From Rhizobium sp. Q54 (lineage in GTDB: Bacteria > Pseudomonadota > Alphaproteobacteria > Rickettsiales > UBA1997): a stretch of DNA of 15,538 nt. Of the stretch, positions 1-7,703 are shown piece by piece (within the stretch, counting starts at the first letter, position 1; each line of letters begins with the position of its first letter). The stretch spans positions 1 through 15,538 of the forward strand of contig CAMBES010000014.1 of assembly GCA_945865855.1 (NCBI GenBank). The letters run 5' to 3'. The notes beneath the pieces are model-generated. The model was not told the DNA's origin. It ran no database searches and saw only the letters and a list, made by a program, of their open reading frames with translations. The translations under genes and the position numbers were made by a program.

Positions 1-50
1 TTAATCTTTTCGCATGTTCAGCGGATTAATCTTTTCGCTGGTTGAGCGTA
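1..50. repeat. 25-bp imperfect tandem duplication
   Basis: Bases 1-25 and 26-50 align head to tail with 21 of 25 identical. The first 13 bases of each copy (TTAATCTTTTCGC) are the same, and the mismatches fall in the second half. The second copy runs into the left arm of the palindrome at 33-113, so the first copy may be a decayed partial duplicate of the edge of that element. The window begins inside or at the edge of the array, so its full extent to the left is unknown. No coding function is seen. Confidence 0.6.
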
Positions 51-113
51 GTCGAAACCAAGGAAAGATTTGCGCCGAACTTTCTAGGTTTCGACTGCGC
101 TCAACCAGCGAAA
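33..113. repeat. REP-like long inverted repeat (hairpin element)
   Basis: Two 27-nt arms, 33-59 and 87-113, are reverse complements at 26 of 27 positions. The one difference (T49 against G97) would still pair as G-U in RNA. The 27-nt centre holds a further short stem, GAAAG at 63-67 with CTTTC at 80-84, so nearly the whole element can fold into one hairpin. The core GGTTGAGCGTAGTCGAAACC resembles, from memory, short repeats dispersed in many unrelated bacterial genomes, usually as inverted pairs between genes. The small open frames across it are by-products of the repeat. No transposase is seen, so a REP-type or MITE-like element is the likeliest reading. No second copy of the core was noticed in the window. 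Confidence 0.75.
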
Positions 114-140
114 GTTTTATTTAAGCGAGCAATTCTTTTG

Positions 141-214
141 AATCGAAAACAAAGCAAAACAAAGTCCGGCCCAAACACAAACACAAACCCCAACCCCAAC
201 ACAAATAAAAACCA
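141..214. repeat. A/C-rich low-complexity tract, almost T-free
   Basis: The tract contains a 10-bp near-perfect tandem (146-155 and 156-165, AAAACAAAGC/T). It then has alternating AACACA and AACCCC hexamers from about 173 to 204, followed by an A-rich run up to the ATG of the protease gene at 215. It has very few T residues on the plus strand and would make an unstructured leader RNA. The next gene has no Shine-Dalgarno sequence, so such a leader could help ribosome loading. That role is inference. It may also simply be microsatellite expansion. Confidence 0.55.
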
Positions 215-817
215 ATGCAAAATAACGACTGGCAAAATTTTATTTACTTCGCGCTGATCTTGGTTCTGCTCATCAGCAGCGTGGCTTCGCGACGTGATTT
301 AGATTTTAGAAAAGTTCTAAAATATCTCGCGGCTTGGGCGGGAATTGGGTTTGTTGTTGTTGCGCTTTACTCTTACCGTTTCGAATTTTCTGATTTTAAA
401 AATCGAATTTTAGGCGAGGTAAATCCTTCGCGGGCACAGGTTAGAGATTCTGGAGAGTTGGTGATTAATCTCTCGCAAGACGGGCATTTTTATTTGAATG
501 TGAAGATCAACAATGTTCCAGTTCGCTTCATGATTGACACTGGCGCAAGCGACATTGTTTTGAATCTCGACGAGGCGAAGAGGGTTGGAATCGATGTGAA
601 AAAGTTGCGCTTCGACAAAACTTACCAAACCGCCAATGGCAAGTCTTTCGGGGCAATGGTTGTGTTGGATGAAATTGCAGTTGCTGACGTGATTTTTCGT
701 AAGGTTTCTGCCTCGGTGAATAGCGCAGAAATGGGAACATCTTTACTCGGAATGAGATTCTTGCGTCAGTTTAAAAAATATGAATTTTACCAAGACAAGT
801 TGGTGTTAACTATTTAG
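215..817 (+). CDS. Retropepsin-like membrane aspartic protease (clan AA)
   Basis: This 200-residue protein has two hydrophobic segments near the N-terminus (about residues 10-25 and 38-54). A retropepsin-type domain follows, with the active-site motif D-T-G-A-S at 108-112 inside a hydrophobic beta context, and the late LLGMRFL motif typical of the single-domain DTGA family (TIGR02281-like). Such proteins carry one catalytic Asp and act as dimers. The layout and the stretch before the catalytic motif resemble, from memory, APRc of Rickettsia conorii, a membrane-embedded retropepsin. The start is fixed by an in-frame TAA at 206-208, only two codons upstream of the ATG. No Shine-Dalgarno is seen. 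The stop overlaps the 3' end of virB9 on the other strand by 8 bp. Substrate is unknown. Confidence 0.88.
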   Translation: MQNNDWQNFIYFALILVLLISSVASRRDLDFRKVLKYLAAWAGIGFVVVALYSYRFEFSDFKNRILGEVNPSRAQVRDSGELVINLSQDGHFYLNVKINNVPVRFMIDTGASDIVLNLDEAKRVGIDVKKLRFDKTYQTANGKSFGAMVVLDEIAVADVIFRKVSASVNSAEMGTSLLGMRFLRQFKKYEFYQDKLVLTI

Positions 818-1673
818 TCGCCAACCTTTTGTTGTTGAATACGCAGAGCAATCCATCAGAGAGGCGAAGGGTGAATTGCATAGTTACTGTAGGCACGATG
901 ACGTAACCGTCGCGAATGACGTAGGTTAGGGCTCGCTCCATTCCGGAAGAATCTACTACGCTGATTGTTGGAATTACTAAGTTGTCATTAGCGAATTGGA
1001 AACTCGTTTCAGAGCCATTATCGTAAATCTTCACCGGCATGATATTGTCGGATTTTCCAGCGAGACTGTAGTCGAAATTTAGATCGGAGCCTTCGGGATT
1101 TCGAACGATTGATCCTGGAAGATCTTCACCAACATTAACAGGGATGTTTGGGGTCGGCATTCTCGGCATTGCCAATGGTGGAGAACCAGGAATGTTTGGA
1201 GCCTGCGGAAGAGTTGGAACTGGTCTTGCTGCAATATTTGGAACGGCTAATTGCGGCGGAATCGGCAAAGGCTGGCCGATTTGTGGGTAGAAAAATCTTA
1301 CTGTGTAAACCAAGTCTTCGTCAGCCTTACCGGTGAATTCATCTGAGCGAATATCGAAATGGTAGGTTCGTTTGTTGCTGATGATTGTCATGTTTGTGTG
1401 CGCAGCGATTTCGAGTGGGCGCACGAAAAGCCTGTGTCCGGCAGGAGTTAAGCGCCAAGCAAATGCTTCGCCAATTGAGATCATTTCAATTTCTTCGTCG
1501 TCAGAAAATTCGATGAAGGATTGATAATTGTAGTAGAACTTTAATTCGTAAACTTCGTTTGGATTATAGACGAGAGTGCGGATGCGCGAATCGGTAGTGA
1601 TCGGGGTTTGTGCGTAAGCGAGCGAGGAAAAGAAAAAGCAAAAAACCAAACTATTCCGAAAAAATTTTTTCAT
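810..1673 (-). CDS. virB9: VirB9/TrbG-family type IV secretion outer-ring protein
   Basis: The protein has 287 residues. A signal peptide (charged MKK, hydrophobic 8-19, likely cleavage after AYA at 21) is followed by the N-terminal beta domain (about 28-130). A proline-rich linker (about 130-180, repeated P-x-P and NIP segments) leads to a C-terminal beta domain (about 195-280) of the type that binds VirB7 and forms the outer-membrane ring with VirB10 in conjugation-type type IV secretion systems. Both domains are present, so this is not one of the shortened VirB9 copies. It starts 2 bp after virB8 stops, so the two are co-transcribed. No virB10, virB11 or virD4 follows; the next gene is the convergent protease, whose 3' end it overlaps by 8 bp. 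The family call is firm. Whether it serves a full secretion system elsewhere cannot be told. Confidence 0.9.
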   Translation of the reverse strand: MKKFFRNSLVFCFFFSSLAYAQTPITTDSRIRTLVYNPNEVYELKFYYNYQSFIEFSDDEEIEMISIGEAFAWRLTPAGHRLFVRPLEIAAHTNMTIISNKRTYHFDIRSDEFTGKADEDLVYTVRFFYPQIGQPLPIPPQLAVPNIAARPVPTLPQAPNIPGSPPLAMPRMPTPNIPVNVGEDLPGSIVRNPEGSDLNFDYSLAGKSDNIMPVKIYDNGSETSFQFANDNLVIPTISVVDSSGMERALTYVIRDGYVIVPTVTMQFTLRLSDGLLCVFNNKRLATK

Positions 1674-1675
1674 GC

Positions 1676-2326
1676 TTAGTAAGAAAATACTTCCTCCGTG
1701 ATCGTGTATCTATTGACCTGAAAGCCGAGAGGATTGATGAGTCTTTCTTCCATGCTTAATTTCATTGCTGGAGCGAAGTAAAAGCCCATAGTAATGATTT
1801 CATCTTTGGTTTCGGTGGCTGATTCTTTCTTGGTGATTTGTCGAGCAAGACGAATTTGCACGGAGTTATTGTCGAGTGGCTGCACTGATTTTATTCTAAC
1901 ATCAATTTGTGAATCAGCTCCGAGAGCTCTGGCGTTAATACGATTGCGGTAGTTGGCATAAATTCCGGGAGTTGAGAAAAGGCGAACTTTTTCAACATCT
2001 TGTTTGTAGGTTTTTGGATCGTAGCCGCTTGCGGTGTGAATGAATTGGTTAATAAAATATTTACGAACCATTTGATCGCCGGTGAAATTTTCTGAAGTTA
2101 GTTGGTTAACAATCGTAGCGACGCCACTTTTTTCTTCGACCTCAATAACGTAAGGCTCAATCGATTTTGACGACATTACGTTCTTCACAAAAATCACCGC
2201 GATGGCGACAGAAAACATCGAAACCAAAGTAAAGAGGAGCAAAATATTTCTTTGCACCATTACTATTTGGTAACGATTCGAGTACCAACTTTTTATTTTG
2301 AGTTTTGTTTTCTTATTGTCTGACAT
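1676..2326 (-). CDS. virB8: VirB8-family type IV secretion inner-membrane protein
   Basis: This 216-residue bitopic protein has a short basic cytoplasmic N-terminus, one membrane segment (about 28-48) and a periplasmic NTF2-like domain. The conserved VirB8 element NPLGF lies at 198-202 near the C-terminus. VirB8 is an assembly scaffold that contacts VirB9 and VirB10. It is the first gene of a two-gene operon with virB9 (2-bp gap), and its start faces rodA across a divergent region. No Shine-Dalgarno stands before the ATG. Rickettsiales commonly carry duplicated, scattered virB8 and virB9 genes, which fits this two-gene fragment. Confidence 0.9.
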   Translation of the reverse strand: MSDNKKTKLKIKSWYSNRYQIVMVQRNILLLFTLVSMFSVAIAVIFVKNVMSSKSIEPYVIEVEEKSGVATIVNQLTSENFTGDQMVRKYFINQFIHTASGYDPKTYKQDVEKVRLFSTPGIYANYRNRINARALGADSQIDVRIKSVQPLDNNSVQIRLARQITKKESATETKDEIITMGFYFAPAMKLSMEERLINPLGFQVNRYTITEEVFSY

Positions 2327-2379
2327 TGCTTGAAAATACAGGGTGCGTAGCCTGCCTATGAAAAAAATTTGCGCGAACC

Positions 2380-2412
2380 TAAGATGGCTTGATTAATATT
2401 CAAGCCGTCTTA
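2380..2412. promoter_or_regulatory. 13-bp hairpin in the virB8/rodA divergent region
   Basis: Arms 2380-2392 and 2400-2412 are reverse complements at 12 of 13 positions, and the exception is G-U compatible. They enclose the 7-nt loop TTAATAT. The dyad lies between the divergent starts of virB8 and rodA. No T run follows directly on either strand, so it is not a classic terminator. The A/T loop and the dyad could form an operator overlapping promoters, or a leader hairpin. Function is inference. Confidence 0.5.
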
Positions 2413-2461
2413 AGCAGGGCTCGGAATCGCAATCCGCGTGGCTCTAGACAATGATTCAACA

Positions 2462-3589
2462 ATGAATTTTACTTACTCAAACATCCCCCTTTCACAGAGA
2501 ATCGAGCAGCTGAATTGGTCGCTAATTTCACTGATTATAGCCCTCGCCTTCACTGGATTTCTCATGCTTTATTCTGCTGGCGGAGGCTCTTTTTATCCGT
2601 GGCTAATCAGGCAATTAACTTTCTTCTGCATCTTTTTCCCGCTGATGATTTTCATCGCCGTGACCGACATCAGAGTTTGGTTTAGAGCATCGTATTTTTT
2701 TTACGCGATCGCGCTGACGTTGATAATTATCGTCGACATAATGGGTCACAGCGCTATGGGAGCAACCAGATGGTTTCGTATTGGCTCGCTAACAATTCAG
2801 CCGTCGGAAATTATGAAAGTGTGTTTGGTGCTCGCGCTTGCTCGCTATTTCTACAACATCGAAGCGAAAAACATTGGTACCGTAAAATTCGTAATCATGC
2901 CTTTGTTGATGATTGCACTTCCGGCAATTTTTATTTTTCATCAGCCAGATTTGGGCACGGCGATGATTTTAATTTTAGTTGGCGTGTCGGTTTTATTTTT
3001 GGCTGGAGTGAAAATTTGGAAGTTCATTTTGGTCGGCGTTTCAGCTCTAACTTTTTTACCATTTGCTTGGAATTTCTTGCTCTACGACTACCAGAAAAAA
3101 CGTATTCTAACTTTTCTAAATCCCGACGAAGACCCACTTGGTAGCGGTTATAATATTATTCAATCAAAGATCGCGATCGGCTCTGGCGGCATGTTTGGCA
3201 AGGGTTATTTGGAAGGCACGCAAGGGCAATTAAATTTTTTACCAGAGAAGCAAACCGATTTTATTTTCACGATGCTCTCTGAAGAGTTGGGATTTGCCGG
3301 CAGCGTTTTTACAATCGCGATTTATTGCGCGATCATCTTCATCTGCGCTAGAATCGCGATGAAAACCAAGCATCAATTTGGGCGTTTAGTAACAGTTGGC
3401 GTGGCGAATATTTTTTTCATTCACATGTTCATCAATATGGGAATGGTAACGGGAGTTCTTCCGGTTGTAGGCGCCCCACTTCCCTTCGTTTCTTACGGCG
3501 GCACAATTATGGCCTCGATGATGATCGGATTTGGCTTGGTACTTAATGCTGATTTATATCACTCAGCTTCATTAAGTAGTCGCGCCTAA
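2462..3589 (+). CDS. rodA: Rod-shape peptidoglycan glycosyltransferase RodA (SEDS family)
   Basis: RodA polymerises lipid II glycan strands for lateral wall growth, working with class B penicillin-binding protein 2. From the chosen ATG the protein has 375 residues with about ten hydrophobic segments. SEDS signatures are clear: GATRW...QPSE (to about 116), QPDLGTA (161-167), the RodA-type EKQTDFIFTMLSEELGF loop with the conserved Asp at about 266, and PLPFVSYGGT near the end. The TDFIF form favours RodA over FtsW. A GTG at 2438 would add 8 residues. I prefer ATG 2462 because the extension shows no family-like sequence, and neither start has a good ribosome site. No PBP2 gene is adjacent, unlike many rod-shaped bacteria. 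It converges with rmuC after a 34-bp gap. Confidence 0.93.
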   Translation: MNFTYSNIPLSQRIEQLNWSLISLIIALAFTGFLMLYSAGGGSFYPWLIRQLTFFCIFFPLMIFIAVTDIRVWFRASYFFYAIALTLIIIVDIMGHSAMGATRWFRIGSLTIQPSEIMKVCLVLALARYFYNIEAKNIGTVKFVIMPLLMIALPAIFIFHQPDLGTAMILILVGVSVLFLAGVKIWKFILVGVSALTFLPFAWNFLLYDYQKKRILTFLNPDEDPLGSGYNIIQSKIAIGSGGMFGKGYLEGTQGQLNFLPEKQTDFIFTMLSEELGFAGSVFTIAIYCAIIFICARIAMKTKHQFGRLVTVGVANIFFIHMFINMGMVTGVLPVVGAPLPFVSYGGTIMASMMIGFGLVLNADLYHSASLSSRA

Positions 3590-3623
3590 ATTTTGGATCT
3601 TTTTTGGTGGAGATTGCGGCGGA

Positions 3624-4736
3624 TTAATCCTTCTCTTCACTCACCACAAATTCTTCTAACATTTTCATCTCCGCAGATTTTTTCCCCTCTAGTCCAAGCT
3701 CTGAAATATTTTTCCCCAGTGCCGTTGCGCGATTAAGGTTTTTTGCTAGTTTATTATAGCCGATCAGCGCTTTATTCATCGATCTTCCTAGCTCACTCGA
3801 TTCCTTCACAATCATCACCAAAGCATCCAAAAGTTTGCGCATTTCTACTTTTAGAATTTCAATATTTTTCTCCTGCTTCACCCGATCAACGACGAATTTT
3901 ACATTGGATAAAAGATGCATCAAAACCACGGGAGTTGCGACAATTATTCCGGCCTCAAAAGCGTTTTGTTCGAAGGTGCTGTCGGCTTTTTTTAGCACCT
4001 CAAGCATTTGCTCGGTTTGCAAAAACATCACCAGAAAAATTTTGTAATCGGATGAATTTTTGGTGCGTAATTCTTCGAAAAGAAAATTGGCGTAATCCTT
4101 GCGCTTCAAGTCTTCGAGATGTCTGCGGAATTTGGTTTTAATTTTTCCTAAAATCTCTTTTTTCTCCTCGTCATTTTGCGCTTCAGCGAGTTCTAAAAAA
4201 TGCGGAGATGACTTACTGTCGATTACGATAATCTGATTGTCAGGCAAAAATAAAATTGCGTCAGGACGCTTTGCTTCAGAGCCTAAATTCGAACCAAAAT
4301 GCGACTGCAAAATATAATCGCCAACCGAAGTGAGCGTTTCTTTTTCGAGAAGATTCGAGCTCTTCAAAATATTTTCTAAAGTGATTTCAGCCGTGCGTCC
4401 AGCACCTCCAGGACTTAGTAAGGCATTTTTAGTTTTGTTAATTTCGGCGGAGGATTTTTTTACCTCTTCATCAAGCGCGTGAAGTTTTGCGGTGACGCTT
4501 TCAAAAGTTTTAAATAAATTTTCGCTAAAAATATTTTGCTGTTCGCTGTTTTTATTCATCAAATTTTCTGAAAGCTGCAGCAACTCTTTTTCTTTTTCGT
4601 TGCGTAAGAAATTTATTTCATTTTCTGCGCGATCAAGCTGACCGCGGGTTAATGAAGATTTCTGTTTTTCCTGCGCTAAAAAATAAAGACAGATGAAAAG
4701 AGCGAAAGAGGAGATAAGAGCTAGAGCTGTCAACAT
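3624..4736 (-). CDS. rmuC: DNA recombination protein RmuC
   Basis: RmuC limits inversions at short inverted repeats and carries a PD-(D/E)XK-type nuclease-like fold. From the ATG at 4736 the protein has 370 residues: an N-terminal membrane anchor (about 4-22), a coiled coil (about 25-105), then the RmuC core with GGAGRTAE (about 110-117), RPD at 157-159, FLPD, and IDSK with DSK at 173-175, which provide the putative metal-binding acidic and lysine residues. A TTG at 4787 would add 17 residues, but it would remove the gap to lon and push the anchor away from the N-terminus, so I reject it. It converges with rodA and is divergent from lon. E. coli RmuC is longer (about 475 residues); the difference lies mainly in the coiled coil and C-terminus. 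Confidence 0.9.
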   Translation of the reverse strand: MLTALALISSFALFICLYFLAQEKQKSSLTRGQLDRAENEINFLRNEKEKELLQLSENLMNKNSEQQNIFSENLFKTFESVTAKLHALDEEVKKSSAEINKTKNALLSPGGAGRTAEITLENILKSSNLLEKETLTSVGDYILQSHFGSNLGSEAKRPDAILFLPDNQIIVIDSKSSPHFLELAEAQNDEEKKEILGKIKTKFRRHLEDLKRKDYANFLFEELRTKNSSDYKIFLVMFLQTEQMLEVLKKADSTFEQNAFEAGIIVATPVVLMHLLSNVKFVVDRVKQEKNIEILKVEMRKLLDALVMIVKESSELGRSMNKALIGYNKLAKNLNRATALGKNISELGLEGKKSAEMKMLEEFVVSEEKD

Positions 4737-4789
4737 TGTATTTCGAAAATCGGTTACTAGGTTTTGGACGAATTTTATTTTCTTCAATC

Positions 4790-7144
4790 ATGACCCAGCA
4801 AAAACAACCGCAACCACAAATTTTTCACGCTTTGCCTTTGCGCGACGTGGTGATTTTTCCGCAAATGACGACGACTATTTTGGTTGGTCGTGAAAAATCT
4901 GTAAACTCAATCGAAGATGCTCGGCGCCTGGGTTTGCCAGTTTTGGCGGTAACTCAAACCAATCCTGATCTTGATGAGTTTGACGAGAAAAATATTCACC
5001 GCACCGGCACTTTGTGCAGCATCGTTGAAGCTATTCGTACAGCCGACGGAACTTTCAAAGTTATTCTGCAGGGATTGGTGCGTGCGCGCATTGGAAAAAT
5101 CATTAGCACTGAAAAATTTTTTACTTGTGAAGCGAATATTGTTCTCGAGCAAAAAACTATTGCCGACACGAATGAAACTCTTGGATTGATCAAAGCCTGC
5201 ATCGACAATTTCGCCAAATATGCAGCTTACAACAAGCGCATCACTCCAGAAATTCTAGCTTCAGTTGCGAAGTTGCGCGCTCCGCATGAAGTAATTTACA
5301 TGATCGCGACTTACGTCAGTGGCTCACTTGCTAATAAACAAAAAGTTCTCGACGAAGATAACATTGAGCAGAAATTTTTTAAATTGCTCGAAATCATAAA
5401 GTCAGAAATCGAGATTGGGCAAGCTGAAGAGCGCATCAATAAGTCGGTTCAAGAAAAATTTACCAAGCATCAAAAAGAAGTTTATCTGCATGAGCAGATG
5501 AAAAATATTAAGAAAGAACTTGGACAAGATGAAGAGGCTGAAACCAAGGAGATCAAAGAGAAATTGGCTCATCTAAAATTGCCAAAAGAAGCACGAAAAA
5601 AATGTGATAGTGAGTTGAGTAAGCTCGAAAAAATGAATCCATTTTCTTCTGAATCTGGTGTGGTTCGTAATTATCTTGAATGGATTTGCGCGCTGCCTTG
5701 GACAAGAAAAAGTAAGCTCGGCGCAGATCTGGCGCATGCTAAGAAAATTTTAGACAAGCATCATTATGGCTTAGAAAAAGTGAAAGAGCGCATCATCGAA
5801 TTCATCGCGGTGCAAATGAAAACGAAAGATTCTAAAGGCCCGATCCTTTGTCTCGTAGGCGCACCTGGCGTTGGTAAAACTTCGCTCGCTAAATCAATCG
5901 CTGAAAGCTTGGGAAGAAAATACGTAAAAGTTTCACTCGGAGGAGTGCGCGATGAATCTGAAATTCGTGGCCATCGACGCACTTACATTGGCTCTATGCC
6001 TGGGCGCATCATTCAATCAATGCGTAAGGCAGAGAGAGTAAATCCGCTAATGTTGCTCGATGAGATCGATAAAATGTCGCATGATTTTCGTGGCGATCCT
6101 TCTTCGGCGTTGCTTGAGGTGCTTGATCCCGAGCAGAATTGTAATTTTTCCGATCATTATCTTGAGGTCGATTATGATTTGTCGAAAGTGATGTTTGTTG
6201 CTACAGCCAACAGTCTCGCAACAATTCCTATCCCGCTGCGCGATCGCATGGAAATCATCCAGCTTTCGGGCTACACTGAAAATGAGAAGCTGCACATCGC
6301 CAAGCAACATTTGCTCTCAAGACAGCGCAAAGATAACGGATTAAATGCTAATGAATTTTCAATTTCTGATGAGGCGATTTTGACTTTGATTCGTCGTTAC
6401 ACCTTCGAAGCAGGCGTGCGTAATTTAAGTCGCGAGATCGCGAATTTGGCGCGCAAAACGGCGAAGGTGATTGTGACTAAAGAAGCGAAAGCTTTACACA
6501 TTACCAAAGAGAATTTGCGCAAATATGCTGGCGTTGAAAAGAAACATTTTGGTATCGCACGCAAGCATGATTTAATTGGCATCACGACAGGTCTTGCTTA
6601 CACCGAATATGGCGGAGATTTGCTCGATATTGAAGCGTTGAAATTTGAAGGTAGTGGTAAAATTCAAGTTACCGGCAGGCTCGGTGAAGTGATGAAAGAA
6701 TCAGCGCAGGCGGCACTTAGTTACGCAAGATCAATTGCTAAACAATTCAAAATCGACGCCAAACAATTCAATAAATTCGACTTCCATATTCACGTTCCTG
6801 AGGGTGCAACGCCGAAAGATGGACCCTCAGCTGGCGTGGCTCTGTGCGTTTCTTTAGTTTCTGTTTTAAGTGAAAGACCAGTGCGCAAAGATATCGCGAT
6901 GACTGGTGAAATTACGCTCTCGGGAAAAGTTTTAGAAATTGGTGGCTTGAAAGAAAAATTGCTCGCAGCGCTACGTGGTCAAATCAAGACAGTCTTGATT
7001 CCGCAGGCTAACGAGAAAGATCTTGAAGACATGCCAAAAGAAGTTTTGGACAGTCTAGAAATTAAGCCGATCTCACACATTAGCGAAGCTCTCGAAGAGT
7101 GTTTGAAGGCGCCGCAAGCTCATCGCCGCAAGAAGAATGTCTAA
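4790..7144 (+). CDS. lon: ATP-dependent Lon protease
   Basis: Lon is a cytoplasmic homohexameric AAA+ serine protease that removes damaged proteins and unstable regulators, including many antitoxins. From ATG 4790 it has 784 residues, the length of the E. coli enzyme. The N-terminal substrate-recognition domain starts at HALPLRDVVIFP (about 11-22) and is followed by a helical region. Walker A GAPGVGKT is at 357-364 and Walker B LMLLDEID follows. The protease domain has the catalytic Ser in PKDGPSAG (S680) and the Lys in GGLKEK (K723), so both dyad residues are intact. An upstream TTG at 4736 would add 18 residues that overlap rmuC antisense and is unlikely. The gene after lon is often hupB in proteobacteria. 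Here a P-loop kinase overlaps its last 8 bp instead. Confidence 0.97.
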   Translation: MTQQKQPQPQIFHALPLRDVVIFPQMTTTILVGREKSVNSIEDARRLGLPVLAVTQTNPDLDEFDEKNIHRTGTLCSIVEAIRTADGTFKVILQGLVRARIGKIISTEKFFTCEANIVLEQKTIADTNETLGLIKACIDNFAKYAAYNKRITPEILASVAKLRAPHEVIYMIATYVSGSLANKQKVLDEDNIEQKFFKLLEIIKSEIEIGQAEERINKSVQEKFTKHQKEVYLHEQMKNIKKELGQDEEAETKEIKEKLAHLKLPKEARKKCDSELSKLEKMNPFSSESGVVRNYLEWICALPWTRKSKLGADLAHAKKILDKHHYGLEKVKERIIEFIAVQMKTKDSKGPILCLVGAPGVGKTSLAKSIAESLGRKYVKVSLGGVRDESEIRGHRRTYIGSMPGRIIQSMRKAERVNPLMLLDEIDKMSHDFRGDPSSALLEVLDPEQNCNFSDHYLEVDYDLSKVMFVATANSLATIPIPLRDRMEIIQLSGYTENEKLHIAKQHLLSRQRKDNGLNANEFSISDEAILTLIRRYTFEAGVRNLSREIANLARKTAKVIVTKEAKALHITKENLRKYAGVEKKHFGIARKHDLIGITTGLAYTEYGGDLLDIEALKFEGSGKIQVTGRLGEVMKESAQAALSYARSIAKQFKIDAKQFNKFDFHIHVPEGATPKDGPSAGVALCVSLVSVLSERPVRKDIAMTGEITLSGKVLEIGGLKEKLLAALRGQIKTVLIPQANEKDLEDMPKEVLDSLEIKPISHISEALEECLKAPQAHRRKKNV

Positions 7145-7703
7145 GCAGATTCACATCATTGCCGGACCAAATGGTGCAGGGAAAACTTCGCACGCTCGCA
7201 TCGCGCTTTTGCCAGATTTTTTAGGCAGTAATGAGTTTGTGAATGCTGATGAAATAGCGAAAATTCTTTCTCCAGAAAATCCGAAGAAGTCAGCAATTGA
7301 AGCTGGTCGCTTGATGTTAAAGAGAATGAATTTTCTGTTTGAAAGTGGCCTGAGTTTTGCTCTTGAGACCACTTTATCGGCGAAGATTTACGTTAATTTT
7401 ATCAGAAAAGCTCAGATTGTTGGCTATAAAGTGAACCTAATTTTTCTGAAGCTAGAAAGTGCGGAGCTTGCAAGAATGAGGGTCGAGGTTAGAGTGAACA
7501 AGGGCGGACACAATATTGAGTCAGAAGTAATCGAGCGCAGATTTAAAAGGGGTTTAGATAATTTAAAAACCTATCTCGATATTGTTGATGCCGCTTCGAT
7601 TTATGAAGCAAGCGGTCACGACCTCGTAGAAATTGTCACAAAAAGTGATGGCCAGCTCACAATTCTTAACGAGAAATTATGGAAGGAAATTTATGGGCAG
7701 TAA
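7137..7703 (+). CDS. Zeta-toxin-like P-loop kinase (COG4185-type)
   Basis: This 188-residue protein has the features of small zeta-toxin-like kinases. Walker A GPNGAGKT is at 10-17 directly after the first strand, NADE is at 36-39 with the candidate catalytic Asp at 38, and an ALETTLS segment at 75-81 contacts substrate in relatives. An arginine-rich lid has R113, R115 and R119, then GGH at 123-125 and RR at 134-135. Zeta and PezT toxins phosphorylate UDP-N-acetylglucosamine, but many family members are uncharacterised and not shown to be toxic. The ATG lies inside the last codons of lon (8-bp overlap), implying co-transcription. A strongly ribosome-bound small gene overlaps its own 3' end. 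No epsilon- or PezA-like antitoxin precedes it. Kinase fold is confident; toxin activity is inference. Confidence 0.82.
   Translation: MSKQIHIIAGPNGAGKTSHARIALLPDFLGSNEFVNADEIAKILSPENPKKSAIEAGRLMLKRMNFLFESGLSFALETTLSAKIYVNFIRKAQIVGYKVNLIFLKLESAELARMRVEVRVNKGGHNIESEVIERRFKRGLDNLKTYLDIVDAASIYEASGHDLVEIVTKSDGQLTILNEKLWKEIYGQ
7683..7688 (+). promoter_or_regulatory. Ribosome binding site deciding the start of the 130-residue gene
   Basis: AAGGAA sits 4 nt before the ATG at 7693, inside the last codons of the kinase gene. It favours this ATG over the longer in-frame start at 7633, whose extra 20 residues would lie wholly inside the kinase reading frame. Confidence 0.6.

Noticed and set aside
179..204. 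Possible G-quadruplex on the minus strand of the AACCCC repeats
   Set aside because: Only two GGGG runs and one GGG run are close together; a stable four-run motif is not present.
42..257. 71-codon plus-strand frame across the palindrome and the A/C tract
   Set aside because: It is built of the inverted repeat and low-complexity hexamers, overlaps the protease start, and shows no protein-like conservation pattern.
3590..3623. Terminator between convergent rodA and rmuC
   Set aside because: A T-rich run is present, but no convincing stem precedes it on either strand.
4737..4787. TTG start for rmuC giving 17 extra residues
   Set aside because: It would run into the lon start; ATG 4736 puts the membrane anchor at the N-terminus as expected for the family.
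4736..4789. TTG start for lon giving 18 extra residues
   Set aside because: The extension is antisense to rmuC, has no ribosome site and no Lon-like sequence. ATG 4790 gives the usual 784 residues.
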